From NCBI GenBank assembly GCA_009726125.1, contig WLIT01000006.1, forward strand, positions 1-62,366: a stretch of DNA of 62,366 nucleotides, written 5' to 3'. The DNA is from Actinomycetota bacterium (GTDB lineage: Bacteria > Actinomycetota > Actinomycetes > Nanopelagicales > Nanopelagicaceae). The position numbers and the translations under genes are program-made. Below are positions 10,179 through 20,641 of the stretch, piece by piece (the first letter of the stretch is position 1; each line of letters begins with the position of its first letter). The notes beneath the pieces are model-generated. The model had not been told where the DNA came from and made no database searches. It saw only the letters and a list, made by a program, of their open reading frames with translations.

Positions 10179-10687
10179 AGAAATTTTTAAGTGAAAAACA
10201 ACCTTGGCTTACCTTTTTCTTTCGGCTAATTCTTGGCGGAGTTTTATTGGTAGCCGGTGGATTAAAAGTTACCGATCCATACGCCTCCGCCACATCGGTG
10301 CGCGCGTATCAAGTCCTACCAGTACCAATCGCAAATTTTCTAGGTTTTGTTCTGCCATTTATAGAAGTTGGATTGGGAATCTTTTTGATTATTGGAATCT
10401 GGGTCAAGTTCGTATCGGTATTGGGTGCGGCTCTGATGCTAGTTTTTGTAGTCGCAATAGGACAAGCATGGGCCCGGGGGATTTCACTTGACTGTGGATG
10501 CTTTGGTAAAGGTGGCTTAAGAAATACTGCAGAGTTGCCGGTATTGACCTACACAACTGAGATCCTTCGAGATATTGCCTTAGCGATTCTGGGCGGTTAT
10601 TTATACCGCTTCCCACAGGGTAAATTAGGGTTAGATAAATCAGTTGAATCAGATGACGAACCAAAGGGAGAGAACGATGGCAAGTAA
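10175..10687 (+). CDS. MauE/DoxX-family redox-associated membrane protein
   Basis: A 170-aa integral membrane protein with four hydrophobic segments (about 12-30, 45-70, 75-97 and 118-140). It carries a conserved CGCFG motif (DCGCFGKGG) near residue 107 in a loop, typical of the MauE/DoxX-like group that supports disulfide formation or thiol reduction. The downstream gene is a DsbA-like thioredoxin, which fits an electron-relay pair at the membrane. The ATG overlaps the small upstream gene by four bases, and the C-terminal coding end overlaps the next gene by 11 bases. Confidence 0.85.
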   Translation: MKKFLSEKQPWLTFFFRLILGGVLLVAGGLKVTDPYASATSVRAYQVLPVPIANFLGFVLPFIEVGLGIFLIIGIWVKFVSVLGAALMLVFVVAIGQAWARGISLDCGCFGKGGLRNTAELPVLTYTTEILRDIALAILGGYLYRFPQGKLGLDKSVESDDEPKGENDGK

Positions 10688-11375
10688 TAATTCTGGAGAT
10701 AAAGGGCTGCGCGCAATCGTTATTGGAATGATTGTGTTTGTCCTTGCCATTACTGGGATATTTGTTTATCTCGATAAGAAGCCGGCTCAGAACGCTCTTA
10801 CACCCGCCTCTATCTCAAAAGCTGATGGCTCTGGATTGGTGTTCAACCCAACAGTTAAACCACAAATTGATATTTGGGAAGATTTTCAATGCCCTGCCTG
10901 TCGTGATTTCGAAGCTATTAATAATGAGTACATCAAGAAACTAATCGCAGATAAGAAGGCGAAAGTTGTTTATCACCCACTGACTTTCATTGGGGAACGT
11001 TCAACGAATGGCTTCAACGAATCTATCGTTGCAGCTAACGCTTCTGCTTGCGCTATGGATCAAGGCCGATTCCTCGAGATGCATGAAATTCTCTACCAAA
11101 ATCAAGCAGCGACTGAGAATTCTGGTAAGTGGACAAAAGAATTTATGATTTCGCTTGGCAATAAAATTGGTTTAACTTCAATGAAGTTCCAAAATTGCGT
11201 TACAGAAGGAAATTATGCGCTCTGGACCGAATCAATCTCTTCCTATGCCGCTGTTAAGAATGTTAATTCAACACCAACGGTCTTTGTAAATGGCAAAGAG
11301 CTAAATCGAGCAGGTGGCGAATATAGCGATCCTGCTAAATTTGAAGCCGCGCTAGCCGCTGGTGTAGTGAAGTAA
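10677..11375 (+). CDS. Membrane-anchored DsbA-like thiol:disulfide oxidoreductase
   Basis: A 232-aa extracytoplasmic thioredoxin-fold protein. An N-terminal anchor spans about residues 12-32 (IVIGMIVFVLAITGIFVYL). The active site CPAC is at C72-C75 within WEDFQCPACRDFE, and a cis-proline segment STPTVFVNG lies near 200. This matches the DsbA/thioredoxin_4 group that oxidises cysteines of secreted proteins. I chose ATG at 10677 because AAGGGAG sits just upstream; an in-frame ATG at 10644 lies inside the preceding gene. Placed with a MauE/DoxX-like partner and lgt. Confidence 0.88.
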   Translation: MASNNSGDKGLRAIVIGMIVFVLAITGIFVYLDKKPAQNALTPASISKADGSGLVFNPTVKPQIDIWEDFQCPACRDFEAINNEYIKKLIADKKAKVVYHPLTFIGERSTNGFNESIVAANASACAMDQGRFLEMHEILYQNQAATENSGKWTKEFMISLGNKIGLTSMKFQNCVTEGNYALWTESISSYAAVKNVNSTPTVFVNGKELNRAGGEYSDPAKFEAALAAGVVK

Positions 11376-11386
11376 CTCTTAAGCAA

Positions 11387-11398
11387 TATCCTTAGAGT
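11387..11398 (+). promoter_or_regulatory. Candidate -10 region for lgt
   Basis: TATCCT (11387-11392) and TAGAGT (11393-11398) both fit the TAnnnT pattern close to the lgt ATG, which lacks a Shine-Dalgarno. Either would give a leader of under ten bases. No clear -35 is visible. Confidence 0.35.
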
Positions 11399-11407
11399 TA
11401 ACGCTAA

Positions 11408-12217
11408 ATGAAGACATTTATCCCAACTCCGAGTTCATCAACTCTGGAGTTGGGGCTTTTTACAATTCACTATTACGCTCTTTGTATTCTGCTTGGGATA
11501 TTTGTAGCAATTTGGGTTACAAAGAAGCGATATTTTGCTTTAGGTGGCAATCCCAACGATATTTCTGATTTAGCAATTTATGTAATTCCTGCAGGAATTA
11601 TTGGTGGGCGGATTTATCACGTTATAACTTCGCCACAAAAATATTTTGGCGATGAGGGATCGCCGATAGCAATATTTAAAATATGGGAAGGTGGATTAGG
11701 AATTTGGGGTGCGATCGGGTTTGGAGCCCTCGCAGCTTTTATCTACTATAAGAAGCGGAGTACTTCGCTATCTTTTGCTGAACTTGCAGATTCAATTGCT
11801 CCGGCCTTATTGCTTGCACAGGCTATTGGCAGATTTGGAAATTGGTTTAATGGTGAACTCTTCGGCAGACCAACAGAAGTTTTCTGGGCGCTGGAAATAC
11901 CTCTAGAAAATCGACCTACCAGATTCGAAAACTTCGCAACATTTCATCCAACGTTTCTTTATGAAGCAATTTGGTGCTCGATTGTTGCTATTTTGATTAT
12001 GCGTTCTAGTTATTTCCGAAAGATTTCAGGTACTGGGGCGGTATTCATCTTTTATGCTGCGAGCTATTCACTGGGCCGGCTATTTATTGAGATGATTCGT
12101 ATCGATGAAGCTAACCGAATTCTTGGATTGCGCCTAAATATTTGGGTTTCCGCTGCCATCTTCATTGTGGCTTCCGCACTTTTTCTCGGAAAAGTGGCAA
12201 AAACCCCCAAGAAGTAA
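11408..12217 (+). CDS. lgt: Prolipoprotein diacylglyceryl transferase
   Basis: Membrane enzyme that attaches diacylglycerol to the lipobox cysteine of prelipoproteins. The 269-aa polytopic protein carries the Lgt signature around G141 (GRFGNWFNGE) and the upstream GGRIYHV motif near residue 64. About seven hydrophobic segments are visible. The start has no Shine-Dalgarno; TATCCT and TAGAGT hexamers lie 10-20 bases upstream. The presence of lgt shows that lipoprotein maturation exists in this organism even though the major LivJ-like protein here lacks a lipobox. Confidence 0.95.
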   Translation: MKTFIPTPSSSTLELGLFTIHYYALCILLGIFVAIWVTKKRYFALGGNPNDISDLAIYVIPAGIIGGRIYHVITSPQKYFGDEGSPIAIFKIWEGGLGIWGAIGFGALAAFIYYKKRSTSLSFAELADSIAPALLLAQAIGRFGNWFNGELFGRPTEVFWALEIPLENRPTRFENFATFHPTFLYEAIWCSIVAILIMRSSYFRKISGTGAVFIFYAASYSLGRLFIEMIRIDEANRILGLRLNIWVSAAIFIVASALFLGKVAKTPKK

Positions 12218-12230
12218 TCTCTCTAACCGA

Positions 12231-12236
12231 TAGAGT
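12231..12236 (+). promoter_or_regulatory. Leaderless promoter -10 (TAGAGT) of VIT-family gene
   Basis: TAGAGT ends six bases before the ATG at 12243. This spacing places transcription initiation at or next to the start codon, and no Shine-Dalgarno is present, as expected of a leaderless gene. The same spacing recurs at other genes in this window. Confidence 0.55.
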
Positions 12237-12242
12237 TCGCAC

Positions 12243-12950
12243 ATGGCACTGAGCGATATTTACTTAAGAAATTCTCACCACAAGATACATAAAGCAGGGT
12301 GGTTGCGTGCCGCCGTTCTTGGTGCAAATGATGGCCTAGTTTCAATTGCAAGCTTGATGATTGGTGTATCCGCTGCGCAAGCAGATAATTTTTTGATTAC
12401 AGCAGGAGCGGCTGGAATTGCCGCCGGCGCAATGTCCATGGCAGTTGGTGAATATATTTCGGTCCGCTCACAAAATGATATTGAAGAATCAGATCGTTTA
12501 CTTGAAATGGAACACCTAGCTATTGATCCAGAAGGTGAACTTGAAGAGCTAATTGAAATTTATATGAAGCGCGGTTTAGACCGTGAACTTGCAACTAAGG
12601 TTGCTAAAACAATGACTGAGAAGGATGCACTTGAAGCCCATCTTCGTGATGAATTAGGGCAACATCCACACACCAAAGCTCGTCCAGTACAAGCAGCCGT
12701 AGCCTCAGCTATCAGTTTCACCGTCGGAGGGTTGGTTCCTTTTGCTGGCGCCCTAGCACCGACTCTAGGAAGTAAAGTTTTGAGCATCATTGGATTTACC
12801 TTGCTCGGGTTAATTGGCACCGGAATCTTGAGCGCTCGTACCGCGGGCTCACCCTACGGAAAGACCACCTTGCGAATTCTAATTGGCGGTTCTCTTGGTA
12901 TGGCAATCACCGCAGGAATCGGCTCTTTACTTCACTTTACGGGTATATAA
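12243..12950 (+). CDS. VIT1/CCC1-family metal transporter
   Basis: A 235-aa membrane protein of the vacuolar iron transporter (VIT1/CCC1) family, members of which export or sequester Fe2+ or Mn2+. The N-terminal signature GANDGLVSIASLM (about 28-40) and AMSMAVGEYISVRSQ (about 64-78) are clear. A hydrophilic helical segment at about 80-140 (metal-binding domain) is followed by three C-terminal hydrophobic segments. The gene is monocistronic with a probable leaderless promoter. The metal is not predictable from sequence; iron or manganese is inferred from family. Confidence 0.87.
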   Translation: MALSDIYLRNSHHKIHKAGWLRAAVLGANDGLVSIASLMIGVSAAQADNFLITAGAAGIAAGAMSMAVGEYISVRSQNDIEESDRLLEMEHLAIDPEGELEELIEIYMKRGLDRELATKVAKTMTEKDALEAHLRDELGQHPHTKARPVQAAVASAISFTVGGLVPFAGALAPTLGSKVLSIIGFTLLGLIGTGILSARTAGSPYGKTTLRILIGGSLGMAITAGIGSLLHFTGI

Positions 12951-13050
12951 ATCTCGGCTTAATTGCTATCCTTTTCCTCTTAGTTTCACATAAGTAACCG
13001 TTGGGCCACTGTAGTCCCGATGCACCTAATCAATTAACTTAGGAGTCATC

Positions 13051-16000
13051 GTGACTTTGTTTTCGACAGTGCCACCTGCACAGGGTTTATATGACCCTTC
13101 CCAAGAACGCGATTCTTGTGGTGTCGCGATGGTTGCTACGTTAAATAAGAAGGCAACTCACGAAATTGTCTCCCAAGGATTAACCGCGCTTCGCAATATG
13201 GAGCACCGTGGTGCAACTGGTGCCGAACCAGATAGCGGAGACGGCGCTGGTATTTTAATTTGTATTCCTGATTCTTTTTATCGAGAAGTTGTAGATTTTA
13301 AGCTCCCAGAATTTGGGGCATATGCAACCGGAATCCTTTTCGTAGACAAATCATTCTCTGATCGCGACGCAATTGAGGCGATAGCGGATGAAGAGGGTTT
13401 AGATATTCTTGGATGGCGCCAACTGCCTATTGATTCAAAATCTATTGGTAAAACTGCGCTCTCGGTCATGCCGAACTTTGAACAAGTATTTTTGACTGGC
13501 AAGAACGGCGAACTAGATTTAGATTTGGAACGCAAGGCATTCTGTTTTAGAAAGCGAATTGAACATCAATTCCCAATTTATGTTCCATCGCTATCCGCAC
13601 GCACAATTGTCTACAAGGGCATGCTTACTACCGGCCAGCTTGAAGAATTTTTTCCAGATCTCTCAGATCCAAGAGTGGTTTCAACACTTGCCTTGGTGCA
13701 CTCAAGATTCTCAACAAACACTTTTCCATCTTGGCCACTTGCTCACCCATATCGTTACATCGCGCATAACGGTGAAATTAATACCGTACGCGGAAACCGT
13801 AACTGGATGCGGGCTCGCGAATCACTTCTAGCGAGTGAAATTATTCCAGGTGATTTAAATCGATTATTCCCAATTGTTGATAATTCCAGCAGCGATTCTG
13901 GTTCATTTGATGAAGTACTAGAACTTCTCTATTTAGGTGGCCGCTCTTTGCCGCACGCAGTTCTTATGATGATTCCAGAAGCTTGGGAGAATCATGCGAC
14001 GATGTCAAAAACTCGTAAAGATTTTTACGCCTTCCATTCAACAATCATGGAGCCATGGGATGGACCTGCTTGCATTACCTTCACCGACGGCAAGCAGATA
14101 GGTGCCGTTCTAGACCGTAATGGACTTCGCCCATCTCGATATTGGATTACAAAGGATGGACTCGTTGTACTTGCAAGCGAATTTGGAGTCCTTGATTTTA
14201 AGCCGGAAGAGATTGCAAGGAAGGGCAGATTAAAGCCAGGTCGCATGTTCTTAGTCGACATCGAAGAGGGACGCATAATTGAAGATGATGAAATTAAGGA
14301 TGGCCTAGCAAGCGCTGCGCCATACGGCGAATGGTTACATGCCGGGTTAGTAAGGCTAGAAGATCTTCCGGCGCGCGAACATATTGTTTATCCACACTCA
14401 TCTGTACTCCGTCGACAAAGAGCATTTGGATATACCGAAGAAGAAATTAGAATCATTTTGACACCAATGGCCAAGAGCGGTGGTGAGGCGCTGGGTTCAA
14501 TGGGAACTGATTCGCCAATCGCGGCAATTTCTGCGAAACCAAGGTTGCTCTTTGATTATTTCTCACAATTGTTTGCGCAAGTTACTAATCCACCACTTGA
14601 TGCGATTCGCGAGGAGCTTGTAACGAGCTTAGCTAGTTCGGTCGGACCAGAATTTAATTTGCTCGATCCAGGGCCTGCGTCATGTCGTCAGATTGCACTT
14701 GATTTCCCAGTTATTGATAACGATGAACTTGCAAAGTTAATTCACGTAAACGCAGATGGAAATCAGCCAGGATTTGCTTCACACGTTGTTCGTGGTCTAT
14801 TTCCGGTTCAAGGTGGCGGGGAAGCACTTGCTAATCGCATAACGGAAATTCGATTAGAAGTTTCTCAAGCTATTAAAGATGGCGCACACATAATTGTTCT
14901 TTCCGATCGGGATGGCGATGCTGAAGATGCGCCAATTCCATCTCTTCTTTTAACTGCTGCGGTACACCACCATTTAATTCGCGAAAAAACCCGAACCAAG
15001 GTTGGATTGATTGTCGAGTCCGGCGAAGTTCGCGAAGTCCACCATGTTGCGCTACTCGTTGGATTTGGCGCGGCTGCAATCAACCCTTATCTTGCAATGG
15101 AATCTGCCGAAGACTTAGTTCGCCAAGGAGTTATAACTGGCATTACTCCTGAAAAAGCCGTCGCTAACTTAATTAAGTCGCTAGGTAAGGGCGTACTTAA
15201 AGTTATGTCAAAGATGGGCATTTCGACGATTGCCTCATATACGGGTGCTCAAGTTTTCGAAGCAATTGGACTATCCCGTGAAGTTATTGACGAATATTTT
15301 GTAGGAGTCACTTCTAAACTCGGTGGGATATCAATCGACATGATTGCGAAAGAGACTATTAAGCGTCACCATATTGCTTACCCACCGGGTGGCGAAATTC
15401 CTGGGACAAAACGACTTCCTATTGGTGGCGAGTATCAGTGGCGTCGTGATGGCGAGCCGCATTTATTCGATCCAGAAACTGTGTTTGCACTACAACACGC
15501 AACTCGCAATAAGCGTTATGACATTTTTAAACGCTATACAAATCGAGTGGATGATCAATCAAAGCGTCTAATGACACTTCGTGGCCTCTTTGAATTTAAG
15601 ATCGGACTGCGTCCGGCAATTTCAATTGAAGAAGTTGAGAGCCGTTCGGCAATTATTAAGCGCTTCTCAACTGGTGCAATGTCTTATGGATCAATTTCAG
15701 CCGAAGCCCACGAAACTTTAGCGATTGCTATGAACCGAATTGGCGGAAAATCAAATACAGGTGAAGGTGGCGAAGATCCTAGTCGCTACATCATCGAAGC
15801 TAATGGCGATTCCCGTCGTTCTGCAATTAAACAAGTTGCCTCCGGCAGATTTGGAGTTACAAGCGAATATTTAGTTAACGCAGATGATATTCAAATCAAG
15901 ATGGCACAAGGCGCGAAGCCAGGTGAAGGTGGTCAACTTCCTGGTAGCAAGGTGTATCCGTGGATTGCGAAGGTACGTTATTCAACTCCTGGTGTGGGTT

Positions 16001-17571
16001 TAATTTCACCACCTCCACATCACGATATTTATTCTATTGAAGATCTCGCTCAACTAATCCACGATTTAAAGAATGCAAATAAAGACGCAAGAGTTCATGT
16101 GAAATTAGTGGCTGAAGTCGGTGTTGGAACTGTTGCTGCGGGAGTAAGCAAAGCTCATGCAGATGTTGTACTTATTTCTGGCCATGATGGCGGAACGGGT
16201 GCTTCGCCACTGACTTCACTTAAACATGCCGGCGCGCCATGGGAACTTGGTTTAGCGGAAACCCAACAAACTCTTATGTTAAATGGTTTACGCGATCGCA
16301 TTGTTGTTCAAGTAGATGGCCAGATGAAAACCGGCAGAGATATTGTGATAGCCGCTCTTCTCGGAGGCGAAGAGTTTGGTTTCGCTACTGCGCCACTTGT
16401 TGTTTCAGGTTGCGTAATGATGCGGGTATGTCATTTAGATACTTGTCCGGTTGGAGTTGCGACACAAAATCCAGAGTTACGTGCGCGTTTCAACGGTAAA
16501 CCTGAGTTTGTCGAAACCTTCTTTGAATATATTGCTGATGAAGTACGTGAACATTTAGCTGCTCTTGGCTTTAGGACTTTAGAGGAAGCGATTGGTCAAG
16601 TTGAATACTTGGATACCAAGAAGGCTATTCACCATTGGAAGGCAAGTGGGCTAGATCTTGCACCCTTGCTGACAGGTCCTGCGGCTGGGGATACTTCACC
16701 TCGTCACAACACAATAAAACAAGAGCATGGTTTAGCTGCCGCACTCGACAATAAATTAATTGAACTGGCACAACTTGCGCTAACCAAAGGCGAGAGCGTC
16801 AACATTGAAGTACCTGTTAAGAATGTTAATCGCACTGTTGGAACGATGCTGGGCTCAGAAATCACCCGTAAGTTTGGCGGCGCTGGGCTTGCTCCTGACA
16901 CTATTAACGTTTCACTCCATGGAACAGCTGGAAATTCTTTCGGAGCATTTATTCCTCGCGGGCTAACACTTAGACTTTACGGTGATGCCAACGATTATGT
17001 AGCTAAGGGCCTATCAGGTGGCCGAGTAATTGTTCAACCAGATGAGAAGGCCAGCTTTAAATCAGAAGAGAATGTAATTGCCGGAAATGTTATTGGCTAT
17101 GGCTCGACTTCAGGTGAAATTATGATTCGTGGAAAAGTTGGCGAACGTTTCTGCGTTCGAAATTCTGGCGCCACAGCAATTGTTGAAGGTGTCGGTGACC
17201 ACGGTTGTGAATATATGACTGGCGGAATCGCACTAATTCTTGGAGCAACAGGTCGTAACTTCGCAGCGGGCATGTCCGGCGGTCGCGCCTTTGTACTTGA
17301 TCTAGATGCAGCACTTGTGAATACCGAAATGGTTGATGTTCTCGCGATGCCTGTGGATCAAGAGCTAATTATTAGGAGCCTAATTTCAAAGTTTGTTGCC
17401 GAAACTGGTTCTGAAGTTGGCGCAAAATTGCTAGGAGATTGGGATGAAGCAAAGCGTCGTATCTCAATGGTGATGCCGCGTGATTATGCGCGAGTACTTG
17501 CCGCAATGGAGCGAGCAGAACGCGAAGGCTTACCGGTAGATAAAGTTGTGATGGAGGCGCTAAATGGCTGA
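13051..17571 (+). CDS. gltB: Glutamate synthase (NADPH), large subunit
   Basis: Converts glutamine and 2-oxoglutarate to two glutamates with GltD. The 1506-aa protein starts at GTG with a TAGGAG Shine-Dalgarno. A 22-residue propeptide precedes the amidotransferase nucleophile C23 ([10 protein letters not shown]). A central domain, an FMN-binding synthase domain (about 850-1230) and a C-terminal beta-helix (GXGXG repeats, about 1260-1450) follow. The 3Fe-4S cysteines are C1121, C1127 and C1132 in [12 protein letters not shown]. The gene overlaps gltD by eight bases. It is the main ammonium-assimilation enzyme together with glutamine synthetase. Confidence 0.98.
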   Translation: MTLFSTVPPAQGLYDPSQERDSCGVAMVATLNKKATHEIVSQGLTALRNMEHRGATGAEPDSGDGAGILICIPDSFYREVVDFKLPEFGAYATGILFVDKSFSDRDAIEAIADEEGLDILGWRQLPIDSKSIGKTALSVMPNFEQVFLTGKNGELDLDLERKAFCFRKRIEHQFPIYVPSLSARTIVYKGMLTTGQLEEFFPDLSDPRVVSTLALVHSRFSTNTFPSWPLAHPYRYIAHNGEINTVRGNRNWMRARESLLASEIIPGDLNRLFPIVDNSSSDSGSFDEVLELLYLGGRSLPHAVLMMIPEAWENHATMSKTRKDFYAFHSTIMEPWDGPACITFTDGKQIGAVLDRNGLRPSRYWITKDGLVVLASEFGVLDFKPEEIARKGRLKPGRMFLVDIEEGRIIEDDEIKDGLASAAPYGEWLHAGLVRLEDLPAREHIVYPHSSVLRRQRAFGYTEEEIRIILTPMAKSGGEALGSMGTDSPIAAISAKPRLLFDYFSQLFAQVTNPPLDAIREELVTSLASSVGPEFNLLDPGPASCRQIALDFPVIDNDELAKLIHVNADGNQPGFASHVVRGLFPVQGGGEALANRITEIRLEVSQAIKDGAHIIVLSDRDGDAEDAPIPSLLLTAAVHHHLIREKTRTKVGLIVESGEVREVHHVALLVGFGAAAINPYLAMESAEDLVRQGVITGITPEKAVANLIKSLGKGVLKVMSKMGISTIASYTGAQVFEAIGLSREVIDEYFVGVTSKLGGISIDMIAKETIKRHHIAYPPGGEIPGTKRLPIGGEYQWRRDGEPHLFDPETVFALQHATRNKRYDIFKRYTNRVDDQSKRLMTLRGLFEFKIGLRPAISIEEVESRSAIIKRFSTGAMSYGSISAEAHETLAIAMNRIGGKSNTGEGGEDPSRYIIEANGDSRRSAIKQVASGRFGVTSEYLVNADDIQIKMAQGAKPGEGGQLPGSKVYPWIAKVRYSTPGVGLISPPPHHDIYSIEDLAQLIHDLKNANKDARVHVKLVAEVGVGTVAAGVSKAHADVVLISGHDGGTGASPLTSLKHAGAPWELGLAETQQTLMLNGLRDRIVVQVDGQMKTGRDIVIAALLGGEEFGFATAPLVVSGCVMMRVCHLDTCPVGVATQNPELRARFNGKPEFVETFFEYIADEVREHLAALGFRTLEEAIGQVEYLDTKKAIHHWKASGLDLAPLLTGPAAGDTSPRHNTIKQEHGLAAALDNKLIELAQLALTKGESVNIEVPVKNVNRTVGTMLGSEITRKFGGAGLAPDTINVSLHGTAGNSFGAFIPRGLTLRLYGDANDYVAKGLSGGRVIVQPDEKASFKSEENVIAGNVIGYGSTSGEIMIRGKVGERFCVRNSGATAIVEGVGDHGCEYMTGGIALILGATGRNFAAGMSGGRAFVLDLDAALVNTEMVDVLAMPVDQELIIRSLISKFVAETGSEVGAKLLGDWDEAKRRISMVMPRDYARVLAAMERAEREGLPVDKVVMEALNG

Positions 17572-19021
17572 TCCAAAAGGTTTTCTAACTACACCTAGAG
17601 CTACACCTTCTCGCCGTCCAGTTGATGTGCGAATTCTTGACTGGAAAGAAGTTTACGAACCTCAAGAATTCGGAGCTCTTCAGAAGCAAGCCGGCCGCTG
17701 TATGGATTGCGGAATTCCCTTCTGCCATGAAGGTTGCCCACTTGGTAATTTAATTCCAGAGTGGAATGACTTGATTTGGCGGGGCGAAACGCGAGAAGCG
17801 ATAGATCGCTTACATGCAACAAACAACTTTCCAGAATTTACGGGGCGCTTATGTCCAGCGCCATGTGAAACCGCCTGTGTAATCGGAATTAATGCAGATG
17901 CGGTGACGATTAAGCAAGTTGAACTTCGAACAATTGAAGAGGCCTTTGCAAATGGCTCAGTTGTACCGTTGCCATCGGAACGGTTAACTGGGAAAACCGT
18001 TGCAGTAATCGGTTCCGGACCTGCAGGTTTAGCCGCTGCTCAACAGCTAACTCGCGCTGGTCATACTGTTGCAGTTTATGAGCGAGGTGAAAAGCCTGGT
18101 GGCTTGTTGCGTTATGGAATTCCAGAATTCAAAATGGAAAAATCAATTGTAGATCGTCGTATTGCGCAGATGGAAGCCGAGGGAACTCGTTTTCGGAGCG
18201 GAATAAATGTTGGAGTAGATATAACTGGAAGTGAACTTCGCACGAAATACGATGCGATAGTCATTGCAGTTGGTGCTACAAATTGGCGCGATATCAAGGC
18301 GCCGGGTCGCGAACTCAAAGGCATCTATCAAGCGATGGAGTACTTACCTTGGGGAAACAAACAGGGGTTAAATGAATTAAATGAAGCGCCACCAATTGAT
18401 GCAAAGGGCAAGCACGTTGTAATTCTAGGTGGTGGAGACACTGGTGCGGATTGTTTAGGAACTGCCATTCGCCAAGGCGCAGCAAGTGTTACTCAACTTG
18501 AGATTATGCCAAGACCAACCGAAGAGCGACCTACATCGCAACCTTGGCCGACATATCCAATGATCTATCGCGTAAGCAGCGCACATGAAGAAGCGGGAGA
18601 ACGTCTCTTCGCAGTATCAACAGAGGAATTTCTAGGTAAGCCTGACGGAACTCTTCGCGCAATTAAATTAGTTGAAACCGAGTTAGTAGATGGAAAATTT
18701 GAAAAAGTTCTAGGATCTGAAAAAGAATTGACTGTTGATTTAGTATTTTTAGCGATGGGCTTTGTAGGGCCTGAGAAGTCAGAACTACTTACCCAATTGG
18801 AAGTGAAATTCGATGAGCGTGGAAATATCGCCCGCGATGAAAGTTACGCAACAAATATCGAAGGCGTATTCGTGGCAGGAGATGCCGGTCGAGGTCAATC
18901 ACTTATTGTGTGGGCAATCGCTGAAGGTAGAAGCGCGGCAGCAGCCGTAGATGAATTCTTGGTGGGTCAGACTCAACTTCCATCACCAATCGAACCAACA
19001 GCACGTCCAATGATGGTTTAG
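17564..19021 (+). CDS. gltD: Glutamate synthase (NADPH), small subunit
   Basis: Electron-input subunit of glutamate synthase, passing electrons from NADPH via FAD and Fe-S centres to GltB. The 485-aa protein has N-terminal Fe-S cysteines in [13 protein letters not shown] (about 46-58) and CPAPCETAC (about 95-103). The FAD site is [10 protein letters not shown] (about 147) and the NADPH-site glycine motif is [10 protein letters not shown] (about 289). It overlaps gltB by eight bases, so stoichiometric coupled translation is likely. Confidence 0.97.
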   Translation: MADPKGFLTTPRATPSRRPVDVRILDWKEVYEPQEFGALQKQAGRCMDCGIPFCHEGCPLGNLIPEWNDLIWRGETREAIDRLHATNNFPEFTGRLCPAPCETACVIGINADAVTIKQVELRTIEEAFANGSVVPLPSERLTGKTVAVIGSGPAGLAAAQQLTRAGHTVAVYERGEKPGGLLRYGIPEFKMEKSIVDRRIAQMEAEGTRFRSGINVGVDITGSELRTKYDAIVIAVGATNWRDIKAPGRELKGIYQAMEYLPWGNKQGLNELNEAPPIDAKGKHVVILGGGDTGADCLGTAIRQGAASVTQLEIMPRPTEERPTSQPWPTYPMIYRVSSAHEEAGERLFAVSTEEFLGKPDGTLRAIKLVETELVDGKFEKVLGSEKELTVDLVFLAMGFVGPEKSELLTQLEVKFDERGNIARDESYATNIEGVFVAGDAGRGQSLIVWAIAEGRSAAAAVDEFLVGQTQLPSPIEPTARPMMV

Positions 19022-19093
19022 CCGATCTATTCCATACAATTGCTACATATATAACTAGATGCAATCCAGGAACAAATAGAGAAGGTTTAACAA

Positions 19094-20536
19094 ATGCGTA
19101 GAGCAAAGATAGTTTGCACCATGGGCCCGGCTGTTGAATCGCCAGAGAAGGTTGATCAACTAATTGCTGCGGGCATGAATATGGCTCGCTTAAATCTCTC
19201 TCACGGTGGTTATCCCGAGCACCAAGCTAGACTTGATGCCGTCAGAGCCGCCGCCGCTAAAGCTGGGGTTGCAGTCGCAATTCTCGTTGATCTTCAAGGA
19301 CCAAAGATTCGTCTAGCTAAATTTGAAAATGGTCCACACGATTTAGCCCGTGGCGATATTTTTACAATTACAACAGATGATGTTCCTGGAACTAAGGAGC
19401 GCGTTGGTACGACATATAAAGGGCTGCCAGGAGATTGCAAAGCAGGGGACCGGATTCTCATTGATGATGGAAAAGTTACTGTTGAAGTTATCGAAGTTAA
19501 GGGAAACGATGTAATAACAAAGTGCATCGAACCAGGATCGGTAAGTAATAACAAAGGAATAAATCTTCCAGGCGTTGCAGTTTCTGTTCCGGCGCTCTCT
19601 GAAAAAGATATCGAAGATCTCCGTTGGGGATTGCGCGCTGGTGCTGATTTTATTGCGCTCTCCTTCGTGCGAAGCGCCGCAGATATTGTTGATGTACACC
19701 GCATTATGCATGAAGAGGGAATTCGCCGTCCGGTTATTGCAAAGATCGAAAAGCCGCAGGCGGTTGAAAATCTTGAAGAAATTATTGCCGCATTCGATGG
19801 CATCATGGTTGCACGGGGCGATCTTGGTGTTGAAATGCCAATTGAAGAAGTTCCACTCGTTCAAAAACGTTGCGTAATGCTCTCTCGCGAAGCTGCCAAG
19901 CCAGTAATTGTTGCCACTCAAATGTTAGATTCAATGATTTCAAATTCTCGCCCGACTCGAGCCGAAGCAACAGATTGTGCAAATGCAGTCCTAGATGGCG
20001 CGGACGCCTTAATGCTTTCAGGCGAAACTAGCATTGGTGAATTTGCAATTGAAGCGGTAACAACAATGGCTCGAATTATCGAACGCACAGAAGAGGAATT
20101 GCTTGATCGTATTCCTGCTCTTCGTCACGAACCAAAAACTAAGGGTGGCGCAATCACCAAAGCGGCAACTGAAGTTGGGGCAATTGTTGATGCTAAATTT
20201 TTAATTGCATTTACCCAGAGCGGTGATTCAGCTAGAAGAATGTCGAGACTTCGTTCTCCAATTCGAATTATGGCATTTACGCCAGAGGCCGCTGTTTACA
20301 ATCAACTCGCACTTTCCTGGGGCGTCGAATCAAAGATCACTCAAATGGTTTCACATACCGACGAGATGGTTGCTCAGGTAGATCGAATCCTAATTGAAAC
20401 GAATAGCGTAGAAATAGGGGATAACGTCATAATTGTGGCCGGTTCACCTCCAGGGATTCCTGGGTCAACTAATGCGATGCGTGTGCACCGCGTTGGTGAC
20501 GCTGTCGGAGGAATTGCTCCGGCATATCGTAAGTAG
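19094..20536 (+). CDS. pyk: Pyruvate kinase
   Basis: Makes pyruvate and ATP from phosphoenolpyruvate, final step of glycolysis. The 480-aa protein starts RRAKIVCTMGPA, has NLSHG near 35, the IAKIEKPQAVENL segment near 216-228 and MVARGDLGVEMP near 238, which carries the metal-binding site. A C-terminal allosteric domain extends from about 350. A GAGAAGG Shine-Dalgarno precedes the ATG. Downstream are a tRNA gene and the pdtaR-type regulator. Confidence 0.97.
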   Translation: MRRAKIVCTMGPAVESPEKVDQLIAAGMNMARLNLSHGGYPEHQARLDAVRAAAAKAGVAVAILVDLQGPKIRLAKFENGPHDLARGDIFTITTDDVPGTKERVGTTYKGLPGDCKAGDRILIDDGKVTVEVIEVKGNDVITKCIEPGSVSNNKGINLPGVAVSVPALSEKDIEDLRWGLRAGADFIALSFVRSAADIVDVHRIMHEEGIRRPVIAKIEKPQAVENLEEIIAAFDGIMVARGDLGVEMPIEEVPLVQKRCVMLSREAAKPVIVATQMLDSMISNSRPTRAEATDCANAVLDGADALMLSGETSIGEFAIEAVTTMARIIERTEEELLDRIPALRHEPKTKGGAITKAATEVGAIVDAKFLIAFTQSGDSARRMSRLRSPIRIMAFTPEAAVYNQLALSWGVESKITQMVSHTDEMVAQVDRILIETNSVEIGDNVIIVAGSPPGIPGSTNAMRVHRVGDAVGGIAPAYRK

Positions 20537-20567
20537 TTAAAGTAGCCTCTTCTAATAAGTTGAAATT

Positions 20568-20640
20568 GCCTCGGTACTCCAACGGTAGAGAGGGCGGACT
20601 CAAAATCCGCACAGTGTCGGTTCAAATCCGACTCGAGGCA
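20568..20640 (+). tRNA. tRNA-Leu (anticodon CAA) with short variable region
   Basis: A 73-base cloverleaf. Acceptor strands GCCTCGG and TCGAGGC pair over seven positions including one G-T, with A73 at 20640. The anticodon stem GCGGA/TCCGC is perfect, with loop CTCAAAA giving anticodon CAA at 20602-20604. The T stem GTCGG/CCGAC holds loop TTCAAAT. The D arm is leucine-like: a 3-bp CTC/GAG stem and a GGTAGA loop end. The variable region is only ACAGT, whereas leucine tRNAs normally have a long variable arm. CCA is not encoded. A -10-like TAATAA lies at 20553-20558. Leucine identity rests on the anticodon and D arm. Confidence 0.82.
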
Positions 20641-20641
20641 C

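Noticed and set aside
12951-13050. Riboswitch in the 100-base gap before gltB
   Set aside because: Only a weak GGG...CCC pairing and a TATCCT -10-like box are visible; nothing resembles a glutamine or other known riboswitch core.
19343-19921. 192-aa open frame antisense to pyk
   Set aside because: It lies wholly within conserved pyk sequence on the opposite strand, its composition (many N, F, H) looks like reverse-frame translation, and it has no start context.
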